Assembly (NCBI GenBank): GCA_030077755.1
Contig: JAQJZZ010000020.1
Location: forward strand, 1,178,001-1,242,000
Direction: 5' to 3'
Length of the DNA stretch: 64,000 nt
From: Filosporella fistucella
Lineage: Eukaryota > Ascomycota > Leotiomycetes > Helotiales
Shown: one piece after another, positions 37,771-50,282 of the stretch
Numbering within the stretch: position 1 is the first letter of the stretch
How the letters are laid out: each line of letters opens with the position of its first letter
Made by a program: the position numbers and the translations under genes
The notes under the pieces: generated by a model
Database searches by the model: none
The model's input: the letters and a program-made list of their open reading frames with translations, nothing else
Told to the model about the DNA's origin: nothing

Positions 37771-38852
37771 GACTATTCTCCTCGAGTCCACCCTCCACCC
37801 CACCTCGCCCACCCAACCATCCCACTCCGGCCCACACCTACACCAAATTGCCTACAGCCTCAACGGCGAAACGTGCACTCCCGGTCGGACACGGGTACCT
37901 CGATCAGCTGTGCCCCTCTACTGTTCCAATCAGCATATCAGTATCCTGGTCTCGTCTGCAATGTGAAAGATTCTGTTCGCAATTTTCTGAACCGAAATCT
38001 TTGCATGTGCAGTAGCGGGCAGCACAGTCAAGTCCCACATATATTAGAACCCTGCGCAATTACTTTCTTGCACTGCACTGCTTGCACTGGCAACCCATCC
38101 AATTGTGATATTGCTGCCGAGGACCAGCGAGTCTCTGCAATAATACAGTAGTCGTATAGTACCGTACCAGCACCCAGTACCTACGATCGAATAAGGCCAT
38201 CCGAATTGGATATATAAGAACCAATCGACCTGCCCACAGTACCTGCACCACCTATACTTGTTCTAACAATTCAATCAGCGTCGTCGCTTGTTTCCGAACA
38301 ATCACTCCATACATCTTATATTTCTAGCTACTCGAAGGTGAAGATCGCAGTTCCCGGTCTTCATCTGGAGTTTGGATTCCTGATTTCTCGACCTGGTGCC
38401 AATTGACCTTGAGACGCTTCCGCTCAAACCTTATCTTCTCGGCTTCTCGACTTGCATCCTTGTCCGTATTCGAATCGGGAGATAGGGCATCGCATTGTCC
38501 GTAACCCAGCAGCTCAGTCATTTCACTCCCTGGATATTTTGACTTTGACTCTGGAATCTCCACGAACTCTAAACCTGAATCTCTCCGTCTTGGGTTCCCT
38601 GTTTCCTTTGCTCCAGCTGGCCTGGTTCCACTCTCAGTAGCGCTGCGTCCGAGTCTGCCATTTAGTCGGTGTTGCCCCCCGTCAAAGTCTCCCGGCCCAC
38701 CTGCCACTGCGACTCTCCACCTGGACCGCAGGAACCCGGACAAAGGAAGACACACTGGGTCAAGATAAAGGAGGACCTACGCAGACTTGAAGTTTTGGCA
38801 TTTCTTCCTTCTTTCGATTTTGCAGTCCTCTGCAAGAACGATAGATTGAGGA

Positions 38853-40415
38853 ATGAAGTACGGCGAAACATTCCAGGCACAATCCGTGCCACAATGGGCG
38901 CCATGTGAGTCGTCGTCCCAGCCTTTTCCGTGAAACCTCGTGTATCTAGAGTGACGCACATGCTGATTATCCGATCGCGACCAGACAATGTTGACTACAA
39001 TGAACTCAAAAACTTAATCAAAGTCCACACGACTAGAGACCAAGGTCAAGCCATCGCTATTCCGGGACAAGAGGATACTGCTCTGCAAAGATTCGAGCAA
39101 TTGTTCTTCAATGAACTTTCAAACCAACACGACCGGGTTGATCTCTTTGTTAAGAGCAAGGCAGATGAAGTGAACCGTCGACTCCGCAAGTTTGCACACA
39201 TCGCCCACGAATACATTGCTAATTCATGGCAGAGTACCTCCAGAAATGTGTTTTGCGATTGCTCGCAAGATGTGCAAGTAGTGATGGCAAGCCGATGTCT
39301 CCGAAACGACGGGAGAAGTTTGCAAAATATGATGCACAAGTAGAGAGGTTCGGGACCCAAAGTCTGCCAGGGAGAATGTTATTGACGTGGACAGATGTGG
39401 AGACGATATCAGGTCATTGCAGAGATTTGTCGCTGCCCAGCGCGTTGCCTTCCACAAAATTCTTAAGAAGTATAAGGTGAGCCCGGTTCCGAGTCATATC
39501 CTCCTGCGATTGTTCATGCTAATAGCGCATTCTTAGAAATGGACTGGATCGAGAGCTCTTGGAGAGAAATTCAATGATGAAATACTTGGGAATCCGAAAA
39601 GTTTTGTCCGCCGAGATTTTCAACCTCTATTATCACAATACCACGACCTCCTCACTAACCTCCGAGTCGCGACTCCTGACATCAGCGCACCCGCAACTCC
39701 CTCCTCCTCTCGACGCCATTCGCGGCGACCGAGTGCCCAAGTAGCGGCTCAAGCTGTCTCGCAAACATATTGGAACGAGTATGACGATGGCAGCGAGGCT
39801 GAGAACGAACCGTATACCATATATGTGAATCCGGATTCGGACTCGTTTCCAGGTGCGAAGACATTCGCGTATGTCTTTGCAAGAGCTAAGAAACCAGTCG
39901 AAAACGTCAAGGCATGGTTCAGTCCAGGTACTTCGCCGAACGAGACACGCCCACTACTCGCAAATGAGAACGGCGGTTATTTCAATGAACAGCAGAGCGT
40001 GCTAGATACTGATCTCGATGATGAGGTGTATGCATCATCCAATGAGTTCCCTGCTGGTTATGCGGCTCACTATGCCACATTTCCAAGCGTGCAGGATCAA
40101 AAACTTTCGAAACACCGTGAACAGCTCCTATCCTATGTCACCATTGGTTCATTTGGTGGCGCCTTGGGATTTCTCGCCGTTGCCGGGACACTTGTTGCTA
40201 CTGGTAAACGTAAGCTTCGCGTCGAGGTGGATGTAGGGGTACTTGTTGGTGTGCTCGCAAGCTTGTTCTTTGCTACATTGGGAATCGGGAGCATGCTATA
40301 TCGCAAAGAGCGGTTGAGCTGGCTCCACAGAAGTTGCGTCTGCGTAACTTTCTTCACCATTTGCATCTTGAATGGAATGCTTTTGGTCTTGGTTGCAGGG
40401 AATACAGGTGTGTGA
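38853..40415 (+). CDS. SPX-domain membrane protein with three C-terminal membrane segments
   Basis: Five exons (38853-38904, 38985-39185, 39233-39347, 39395-39476, 39537-40415) encode 442 residues. The SPX start is textbook: MKYGETFQAQSVPQWAPYNV, then DYNELKNLIKVHTT. Later helices carry NELSNQHDRVDLFVKSKADE, SPKRREKFAKYDAQVERCG, RFVAAQRVAFHKILKKYKKW and NPKSFVRRDF. SPX domains bind inositol pyrophosphates to sense phosphate. The middle is linker sequence. Membrane segments lie near 349-372, 381-403 and 417-438. There is no VTC catalytic tunnel domain and no EXS or transporter domain, so it could be a regulator such as yeast Vtc5. The second intron (39186-39232) has a GC donor (GCAAGT); using it gives NRRLQYLQ, as expected for SPX. 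Confidence 0.85.
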
Positions 40416-40939
40416 AGGCTCGCGGTGGGGATGTATAGGGCTGAGGGCAAGTCTGTATAAAGGATCGAGGACAGGGCAAGGTAACATCACCAATTTGGGT
40501 GTGTTGGCTCTACCCTTAGCACGTATAGATGGATGTGTGGAGTTTTCGCTGATTTTGGAGTTTCTGTTGGGAGGCATAGCGTTCATTTTGAATCAGGCGT
40601 TCGTCGTGAGTGGGAGGCTAGATCATGTTCGTGCAGACGAAGTAATGCCCATAGATTGTACACGCTTTCCCTCTTTATATATCATCGGATTCAGTGGAAC
40701 TCTGTCCGGTTTGCCAGACGTTCCCTCGACGGGACTCATTTATTAAGCTCAATGATTCCTTTCTATACAAAATTGATTCTCGCGTACAGATCTGTTGCTT
40801 TGATGACTTCAACTATATTTATATAAGTCTAGACTCCTCCCATGTACTCTAATCCTGGGCACACTTTTGTCTCTTTATTTATTTCATGACGCTGGTTATC
40901 ATCTTCCCGCGAATTTAAATTAGCGCTCACAGCGAAGCT
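40416..40939. other. Intergenic, convergent 3' regions
   Basis: About 520 bp between the SPX and dehydrogenase stop codons; AT-rich near 40.8-40.9 kb. Nothing recognised. Confidence 0.5.
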
Positions 40940-41880
40940 TTAGCTACCAACGATTACACCTCCATTCGGATGCAGACATTGTCCAGAGAGCATACTACTG
41001 TCTGCGCTGGCCAAAAACACGAAATTGGTTGCAATCTCACTTGGCTGGCCAGGCCGTCCCATCGGGCTAGTGAATTCCTTCTGTGCCTTTTCGTTCATAG
41101 TAGCAGGTATAAGAGGTGTCCATACAGGACCAGGGCATACACAATTCACTCTAATCCCGTCACCAACGTGGAGATTTGAGAGTCCTCGAGTAAATGCCAC
41201 AATTGCGCCTTTGCTGGAAGTGTAATCGAGCAGATCTGGGCGGCCAATTAATGGGTTTACTGAGGCGCAGGTTATGATTGTGTCGCCGCGTTTCATTTGT
41301 GGCAGTGTGTATTTGGAAAGGTAGAAGAACGGGTGGATATTTGTGTCGAAAGTGTTGATCCATTGTTCCCTTTTTCACATGTCAGCAATTACATCTTCTT
41401 GTGGTGCTCAAATACTTGCTCACTGATGTCCTGAATCGACTCCTGCATCATTTGGGTTCCGTGGTTCAGGACAAGTATATTGATTCTTCCCATAGATTTC
41501 AGTGCCTTATTGACAACGTTCCTGCAAGATGGTTGTTTTCTCAAATCGGCCTCAATCAAGGTGATCTTTCCCCCCTTCTCCTCCACAAGTCTTTTCGTTT
41601 CCTGTGCATCTTTTTCTTCTTTGGACATGTATACAATAGTGGATTCGGCGCCTTCCATGGCGTAGAGGATGGCAATTGCCCTACCAATCCCGCTATCACC
41701 ACCAGTGATCAATGCTTTCTTCCCCTTCAGCTTATCAGCTGCTCTGTATGGCTGATAGCCACCATCATCTGTAGGAAGCTGGTCGTTCGCAGGGTCTGGA
41801 CCTGCCATCTCATGCTGCTTGCCAGGGACAGACAAGTGGGAGACCGGAACCTCGTGTCCTTTCTCGAATTGGGAAGACAT
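40940..41880 (-). CDS. Short-chain dehydrogenase/reductase (YghA/glucose-ribitol dehydrogenase-like), splice junction out of frame
   Basis: Exon 1 (41416-41880) and exon 2 (40940-41369) together encode about 298 residues. Exon 1 has a polar N-terminal extension (DDGGYQPYRAADKLKGKKAL) leading to the cofactor motif ITGGDSGIGRAIAI and to NHGTQM, the NNAG-like motif. Exon 2 has ITCASVNP (active-site Ser region), LDYTSSKGAIVAFTRGL (Tyr and Lys of YxxxK), VNCVCPGPVWTPL and the C-terminal LHPNGGVIVG. The bacterial YghA type reduces aldehydes with NADPH; the substrate here is unknown. The junction is odd. Donors GTGAGC (41429) and GTATTT (41415) and the branch point TGCTGAC are present, but the only nearby acceptor is one base out of frame for either donor. 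It may be a sequencing error, a non-canonical site or a broken gene. Confidence 0.75.
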
Positions 41881-43548
41881 GTTGGTGGCTTTCGGGTCTG
41901 CGTTTTTGGGGGAAAGAAATTGAGGAAAGGAAGTATGTCAATAGGTGCAAGAGATAGGAAAAAGGATTCTCAGCCAATTTACACACCACTTCATCCTCAC
42001 AGCAAACAACGACGTAAAGCTACATTGAATCAACGAAGATGTCAGTTACCTTTCTAGACCAGTGAGGATTTGTCTAGAAGACGGACACAGGACAGGCCAT
42101 TGGCCTGTGAAATTTATAGGCCCATTATGTTGGGAATCTCGATCGCATGTGGTTGCGAACGATGATGTATTTGAATTTAAATGTAACACTAAATATTCTT
42201 TGACGTCGTTTCTTTTGGGTTGGTGCTTGCCGAGGATTGGCGAAGGGGTTGGCAGCCAGTGGGATGCGTTGTTGTGGAATGAGCCCCTTATTCAACGCAT
42301 CTACACTCGGAGGTAACCCCCGGTCATCTCGATTCTTGCATTATCTGAAGGTCATGATATAGTTGTCGTTGACTTGGGAGACTTTATCCATATCCTCTGC
42401 AATAAGGAGTACAAGTCTATCTGGACCCGTGAGCGTTTGATTGCGATATCTTAGTTGCGTGAACATTATGAACCTCGCTGAAGCTTTGCACGGCATTGCT
42501 AATCGTGCGGGGTTGTTCGGAAACTCCTTAAAATCTACACCAATATATGATAACACACGTTGTTATCAACTATTCCATCGACGTTGCATCCACCGACCGT
42601 TTCAGTGTCTGGTTTGGGGCCCGCGCAACGTCCTGGTCTTGAATATCTGTTCTCATTCTTGTGATTTCCATTTGGTGTGCACTACAAGGCTCTTGACACG
42701 GGCCTCTATGGAGTTGGAAAAGTGCTTCGAGTTGAACACCTTCCAATTCCCTGTTAAAGCATAGATCACGTGATACTAGCCATTTTACTGCATGCGTTGC
42801 GGAGCTTTCTGGATATTGAATGTTTATATTGAGATTTATGCCGATATATGGGACTAGATTGAACCAATGATGATCCAACCCATGGGTAAGTCAGGTCATG
42901 GGAATTGATGCTGTCTTGCGACTTCCTTGGAATCCACGCTTTCAGGTCCAATCGATCGGATGACGTATTTATCTCTGGTCCGACGGATAATACGAAGTAG
43001 TAATCACTCCCGTTCTCGCAACATCAAAGTTAGCAAAGATCAGCCTGCCACCGATATTGATTTATCAAATGCTTGTAGACACGCTTCCAACCCAGCCACA
43101 TCTGCCATGTACTCAAACTGTGGCTCATCGGGCAGCGTCCCGAAATGTGCAAATCAAAAAGGACGTCACAGCCAAGCCTTTTACCCTGTTTCTCCACTCA
43201 CTCTTTTCCAACCTGCCTCGTCTGCCAACAACAACCGGTTTTTGGCCTCTCGTGATGTTGTCAAAAATCTATTCGGGGTGCTGTGGAAGTCCCTTGCCAT
43301 TGGTGGTCAAATTATAGCAAATGATGAATATGACGTCCTAAGCAAGGATGAAGCACTTCGAATGTAGTGGAACCCTGTTCAGGGTCCAAAGTTCGCGGGG
43401 CAGGCTGATGCTCGAGAGAGCTCTCCAGCGTCATACGAAGTATCACCCCGATCTCAACCTGAATCCAGCTTCGGAGAAATACCCTCCTATCAGAACATAA
43501 AAGGCAATCTGAATCAAAACATCTCATTCATCTACTATAATTACTGCC
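41881..43548. other. Divergent promoter region of the dehydrogenase and small basic protein genes
   Basis: About 1.7 kb. A 146-codon plus-strand frame (42927-43367) and others lack family features. The last 60 bp before 43549 contain an ACATAAAAG TATA-like box. Confidence 0.45.
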
Positions 43549-44120
43549 ATGTCCACCCTTCCTCAGAGCATCCTTCCTCCCAGAACATTATCACAATTCA
43601 TAGCTTCACACAACGCAACACATCCTTCAACAGCATCTACAAGCTCTTCTTCCATCACTCTACCAACATCACAGGTCTCTCACACATATCCAAACACCAC
43701 CCCAGAACAAACCATTAACATGCATACCCGCCGAAACAACCAAATGGTGCAAACCAAAACCACTAAACCTACTCTCATGACCCGTCTCCGGGGCCGCAAT
43801 GCCAAAACACGCACTGTCAAGACTACCACTACCGTCGAGCCCGCAACTCATGCAAATACACGAACGACCCATTCTTCCGGATGGGGTCGCTCGAGACGTG
43901 CCCAACCAACTGTCGTTCACCACAGGCGAAAGCCTAGCTTAGGAGATAAGATTAGTGGGACCATGATGAAAATTAAAGGCTCATTGACGAGACGTCCTGG
44001 CCTCAAGGCAAGTCAATATCGATTTTTACTCGCAAGAGCCATTGTTCTAACTCAGCTCAGGCTGCCGGCACCAGACGTAAGAACGGAACGGACGGGAAAG
44101 GTTCACACCGTGTCTATTAG
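43549..44120 (+). CDS. Small basic conserved fungal protein of unknown function
   Basis: Two exons (43549-44007, 44061-44120) give 172 residues. The N-terminal 57 residues are Ser/Thr/Pro-rich. From Met58 (MHTRRNNQMVQ, an alternative start at 43720) the protein is strongly basic: PTLMTRLRGRNAKTRTVKTT, GWGRSRRAQP, HHRRKPSLGDKISGTMMKIK, GSLTRRPGLKAAGTRR, ending GTDGKGSHRVY. I recognise the KPSLGDKI...KGSLTRRPG...KAAGTRR block as a motif in short uncharacterised ascomycete proteins, but know no function. Its charge suggests nucleic-acid or membrane contact. The intron (44008-44060) has a GC donor (GCAAGT) and the branch point CTAAC. Without splicing the frame stays open to 44148 with an unrelated ending. 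Confidence 0.68.
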
Positions 44121-44417
44121 GTTGTTATTTTACAGCAGAGACATGTGAAATGATTATGTAGCGAGATACCCCGATGGAACACATTAGCGATGATATTATT
44201 TAATTTATTTGTACAACACAAGTTTCAATGACATTATGTCAAGCCCACTGCCTGCTCGACCATTTCTTGTGTTACCCATTCATGATATGACCCAGCGTAC
44301 ATTATACAGAAAGTAAGAGAGAATACCTTCCTGAACTGTAGGCAACAGAAAAAAATCGCTGATGACCAAGACCATAAACATTTCTGGCTTAAACATTTTT
44401 GGATCTCCGGAATCTGT

Positions 44418-46352
44418 TCAATAAACGCTTCCCATTCCGATATCGTATTCCGAACTCATAGCTTGCAAAGGATCGATATCCATCATGCTTTTATCAAGAT
44501 CTTCGACTTGAGGTCCAACATGCAGACTTCCGTGAAATTTTCTCTGGTGAGGCTTGAAATCGTCCATGGTAGCTACCCGGACTTCCAAATTGCATCTTCT
44601 TCTACTGTGGCTACCACTAAGACGCTTGTTCTCATCTTTCGGACGAAGCACAAGAGTCGGTTCAGGACTGCCAGAAACCTTGGAGTTAGTCGGTAGGGTC
44701 TTGATGGCCTCCTCCAGTTGTCCAAGTTCCTCGGGGCTGGGAGATGGATGTTTCTTTACCCTCTCGTGTCTATATGTTTGGGTTCTTGGTCGTAGATTTG
44801 ATGTAGAATGTCTTCCTCGAGGGTTGAGTCGACCGGGGTGGAGTAATTTTTTACTAGCCGATACACTTACAGCATCTAAATCATCACCCACAGAAGAAAC
44901 ATCTGTGTCAAAAACCGAACGTGAGTCTGCAGCTACATGTCTCAAGCGGCGATTGCCACTTTCATCGTCAGCAGGCTCGAGGCGAATCCGTGGAGTCGAC
45001 TGAGCTAATGGACTTGAGGAGAGGATCATATCGAAGTCGGTTTGCGAAAGGAACTGTTCGGCAGTCTTGCTTCGGAGGAGGCGGGCACTATTCGAAGGGT
45101 GGAGTACCTTCGGAAGGTCTGACATCGAGTCGTCCGAGCTGGTAGCAACTTGCTCTCTGAGATTATAACTTGTAAAAGCCCGTCTCTGTCCACGCTCCGA
45201 ATTTGATCTTCCTGAGAACATATCGTCCATGGAAACACCACTTCTAAAGGATTTAGTATCTTCGCCTATTGGCTTACGGCGTATGACAGCATGCCCAATG
45301 AGATTTACTAGCTTTGGGTTAGCTATGTTCACTCCTATATACCACTGTTAGCATTTGAAATGTAGCTCTGGTAGATAACCTACCCTCATTGTGTTGGATA
45401 TCGGAATTGCTAACACTGCCAGCTGTGAGATTGCTGTCCATATCCATCTGGTGAATAGCAGAATTTTCCGGCGACTTCTCTCCAGAAGCTACCTTCTGCA
45501 CTCTGTCTCCAGACTTGTTCACAATCCTAGCTGCTGTCCTGAGCACTTCCATCACCTTACTTCCTATGACGCGGCGTTTTTTCTGAAGAGGAGGTTTTAG
45601 CATCACTGTGGCGGCTTGCATATTCGCGATCTTTTGGTTGAGATCGTCGGCAATATGTATCGGTGGCGAATTAGCATTGTCCTCATCAAGAATCGGTGCT
45701 GAGATACTGTTGATATCAATTCGTCGTGCTGCACCTCGTTTTCTTGAAGCAAATTTATGGCCTTGTTGACTGCGGCTCTGTGAATTAGCCAGAACACTTT
45801 TAGTGTAGCCGGAGCGTCTCTTGGATGACTTCCGGGGGATGACAGGCGCAGAAGTATCGCTGAACGAGTTGTTTGTGGCAGCGGAAATTCTTGATGCTTC
45901 GTCAATTTGCTCGCTATAATGTAGTATGTTAGCTGACTTGTATCAATCTCTGCATTTGGACAACTCGCCTCAAATTTGAGTCATTGAAATTGAGGTGTGG
46001 AAGCTGTGGTGGTCTTATCTCAGATCTACTTCTATCTGATGGAAAACCCTGACCATCTTCGAATTCATTTGATTGTAGGGTGGTATCAAGAAGCTTGCTT
46101 GCCTCTTCATCAAAGTTCCGACTAGTGGTGATACCACTACCTCCCGTCCCTGGAAGTGTTCTCAATGAGTTACCTAGTAGCCAAAGTCAGTATTACGATC
46201 TCCAGTAGTGAAGGCATTGAGAACATCAAAAGGATTCATGTCTTACCTTGATTTGACGATGCTTCTCTTTCTGATTTTGTAGTAGTTCCAAACTCTCCTC
46301 GCGAAAAGGAGGGCAAGAGAGGGCGTCTTTTTTTCCCGTATGTACCAGCCAT
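44418..46352 (-). CDS. Unrecognised 585-residue basic, disordered protein
   Basis: Four exons (46247-46352, 45969-46173, 45384-45913, 44418-45334) join in frame to 585 residues starting MAGTYGKKRRPLLPSF. I recognise no domain. The protein is rich in Ser, Arg and Lys, with basic clusters (RKSSKRRSGYTKS, KFASRKRGAARRIDI, LQKKRRVIGSK) that look like nuclear localisation signals. A helical stretch, VMEVLRTAARIVNKSGDRV, and PKLVNLIGHAVIRRKP look the most structured. Several Ser-Pro sites near the C-terminus (KKHPSPSPEELG, VSGSPEPTL) could be phosphorylated. The second intron (45914-45968) appears to use a GC donor (AG|GCGAGT) with the branch point GCTAAC; no in-frame GT donor fits. A nuclear or cell-cycle role is only a guess. 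Confidence 0.6.
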
Positions 46353-48533
46353 CTTTCTTGGCACAACGAAACGGACAATACAAGCCTCCTCGGAACGAGC
46401 TTCTCCAAAGTTACAACACGTGTTGCAAATCAGACTTGTTCGTTTCGAAAGAATGATAACTTGGCTTAACAAATTGTGTACCACATACCCTATTGAAACG
46501 CAGTTCTTCAAAGCTGAAAGACGTACTAGACCCAAGAAGTGTAGCATTTATTGACAACTTAGAGGAGCTCTTACAGCTGGGTCTAGCGGAACACAAATGT
46601 TTCCTAGAGCAAGGTTTCTTGCCCCATGAGACGTGATGTGGCAAAGACTTGCAGCGCTTGGCGGACGATTGATGGGGTTTGTTGTTTGTTGGCTGGCGGA
46701 GCACACTTTGAGCGAAAGCCTCTCTCGTACGGGAGTGTGTCTGGTATTGGACGTGCGGAGAATAGCTGGGGACCTAGTGGAATAGGATCTGCCAGGTAGA
46801 GGATTCTGCTTCCGAAATGAAGGCTCTTTAAGTAAACGGTACAATGATGGACGTGTTGTAGCAAGAAAAGTCGGAATCTGGTGAGGTTTGGTGAAGCGTG
46901 GTTTGCGGAAAGCGAATATGATAGGAAAGGAAGGTGCAGGGCGCGCTCTTCGACGTAGGGTACTCCGGAGAGCTCTTAACCGTCGAATGCAGCGGAGTCA
47001 ACAGCTCTAATAGCTCGGCATAAATTAAGAACTGAAATCGAGAATGGCGCTATTACACTTGAATGTACGGACTTAGTATAAAGAGGACATTTTGTGCCAT
47101 AGCATATTCTCTATAAAGTAGCAGGAAAAGCTCAAGAAACAGGCACAAATAGATATTTCACAGAAGCCAGAATAACGAAACAGACGCCCAAGATGTCTAA
47201 CTACCACAGACGACCCCCAGGTCAAACCTAGGCTTTTAAGGACGAAGTTGTCACTGATGGAACTAACCTTAGTAATACACAAGTTTAACAAATATCATGT
47301 TTTGTGTTGGTGGAATTTCTCTATCAAGCACCCTATCTATGATCGCTATATCTCTGGAAAATGGCATACAAAGGCAACTACTGGTCCCACGCTTTGTTTT
47401 GCAAAGAGATAGGGATTTGGAGCTTAAAGCTTGAAATTGATTGCAATGAATCAAAAGTGTTCGACTAAGGTTGAGATTCATTCTAATGATGTGGTAACTT
47501 CAAATCATTCGGCGCATCACTTTGATATAGGAGACCGAACAAAAAGAAAGCCTTCCATTTTAGGAGTAGTTTTTACCATACACCCTATGTTCAATAGGGT
47601 GTATTGCCTGAGTTTGGCCACAAATACTAGTTTGATAGCTTATTGAATAGCACTCCAAGTTTGCTGCCTACTCAAGACACCTCGAAACCTTTGTGGCCTG
47701 AGAAGAATTACTACCAGATATGATGAAACCAAAGATTTCTAATTCGGTTCAAAGCAATTCGTTAGTCCATTCGTTTCTGAAAGACTCCCGTCGATACATG
47801 AGCCCGGCAGAGCATAGGTATCTGTCAACTACTAATTAGAGAAAGGATAAATCAGTCCCAACACAGGAATTATGACAATATGCAGATTAGACAATGCAGT
47901 CTTATTAAATACCCTTAGACGTAGTTCTCTCATTCCTAGCGATCTTTGGTGGATGCCCGAAGGAATGGATATGAGCCCTGTATAGAGAGTTGTTCATTAA
48001 TAGTTGAAAGATGTTTAGATAGAATGATACCCGGCATTTGGGTTCCGTAGTCGGATGGCCGGTATTGATTGGCTATCATAGAATGTAAAATATATGAGAT
48101 ATCGAGGGTGGGGAAAGTTAACATCCATGAAAAGCTGAAAAGCCGTGATACTCCGTATACTGATTGTACCAATTGACTGGTGGATATAGTTTACTTTCAA
48201 CCATAACAGCTGGAAGTGAACGAGAGCAAATTTATCGCAACCATATGGACCTTCATCAAGTAAGCCAGCAAATTTTGTTAGCCAATGAGACAATTCTGAT
48301 TCCAAAAAAAGTTCTAGATCTGCAAATTGTCCGAGTCGAAGCGAATTATATGACGCTAAACCTTACCGCCTCGGTCAAAACTACACCCGTACCGCCACTT
48401 TCGCCTTGTGTCTTTTTGGATTTTATTCCAACCCATCTTGTTCCAGACGGCACTTCTTTCCTACCCCACCTTACTTCTCTAACTTTGTCCCATCAGTTAC
48501 CCACCATCGAGTACCGAATTGTGCTATACCGCC
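46353..48533. other. Divergent intergenic region between the unrecognised gene and HEM2
   Basis: About 2.2 kb. Short overlapping frames near 46.4-46.9 kb on the minus strand lie just upstream of the 585-residue gene and may be its 5' leader. The stretch from 47.0 to 48.2 kb is AT-rich and contains one strong hairpin (47578-47604). No gene recognised. Confidence 0.45.
47578..47604. repeat. Perfect inverted repeat, 11-bp arms, 5-base loop
   Basis: Left arm ATACACCCTAT (47578-47588), loop GTTCA, right arm ATAGGGTGTAT (47594-47604). It lies in AT-rich intergenic sequence far from either start codon. Confidence 0.85.
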
Positions 48534-49767
<1,234 letters not shown>

Positions 49768-50282
49768 ATGGTTGCGCTATGTTATGGCTGTATTATTTCA
49801 CGTTGGCGTTTGGCGGGCCTGTTAATTATGGCACAGATAAAATACTTAGACAATACCACAGGTACTTTTTGACCTTAAAGCCTACCATTCAATTAGTGAT
49901 CATCAGATCCTGCAACTGGGATGTTATTGAAAGGCTGACCTCTTCTTGCTGAAGACTATTCGCGGTTTGGCGCACGTACCTACAATTCCAGAATATTGGT
50001 TTAGGAAAGATATTTCTTGCCATGTCCACTTTTATCTCAATAGATATTTGCTATTGATCAGAATAGCTCAGTGGCCGTCCCCCAGTTCCCGAATTTGTGG
50101 GGCTTTCCTGGGGTTTCCGGTCCCGCGGTTAGAAGGAACACTCCAAGTGAGCTAAGACAATCAGCCTCGCGCATCGAGGTCTTAACATCCGGAGAAGTTA
50201 ACATCAATTCTATGGTCTGCCAAACCGCCGGACATTTCAATTTTACGACTTCGAATGTAGATTATATTCATCGCTTCTTAAG
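49768..50282. other. Intergenic between HEM2 and MCT1
   Basis: About 515 bp holding the HEM2 3' UTR and the MCT1 promoter; nothing else recognised. Confidence 0.5.

Larger units (their letters stand above)
34999..38852. other. 3.9-kb divergent intergenic region between MPP10 and the SPX gene
   Basis: No convincing gene. The left part (35.1-36.2 kb) is AT-rich. The right part (36.7-38.3 kb) has many CCTACC/TACCT motifs and pyrimidine runs, suggesting a long, complex promoter or 5' leader for the SPX gene. Frames of 60-145 codons here lack family features. Confidence 0.45.

Noticed and set aside
37385..38151. Overlapping plus-strand frames of 110-145 codons upstream of the SPX gene
   Set aside because: They coincide with pyrimidine-rich repeats that lack stop codons; composition rather than coding explains them.
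38324..38988. Minus-strand frames of 143 and 108 codons over the SPX gene 5' region
   Set aside because: They overlap the confident first exon of the SPX gene on the opposite strand and show no family features.
42927..43367. 146-codon plus-strand frame before the small basic protein gene
   Set aside because: No motif, ordinary intergenic composition, and it occupies the promoter of the next gene.
50041..50160. tRNA-like words (ATAGCTCAGTGG) upstream of MCT1
   Set aside because: No B box, anticodon arm or acceptor stem can be paired around it.
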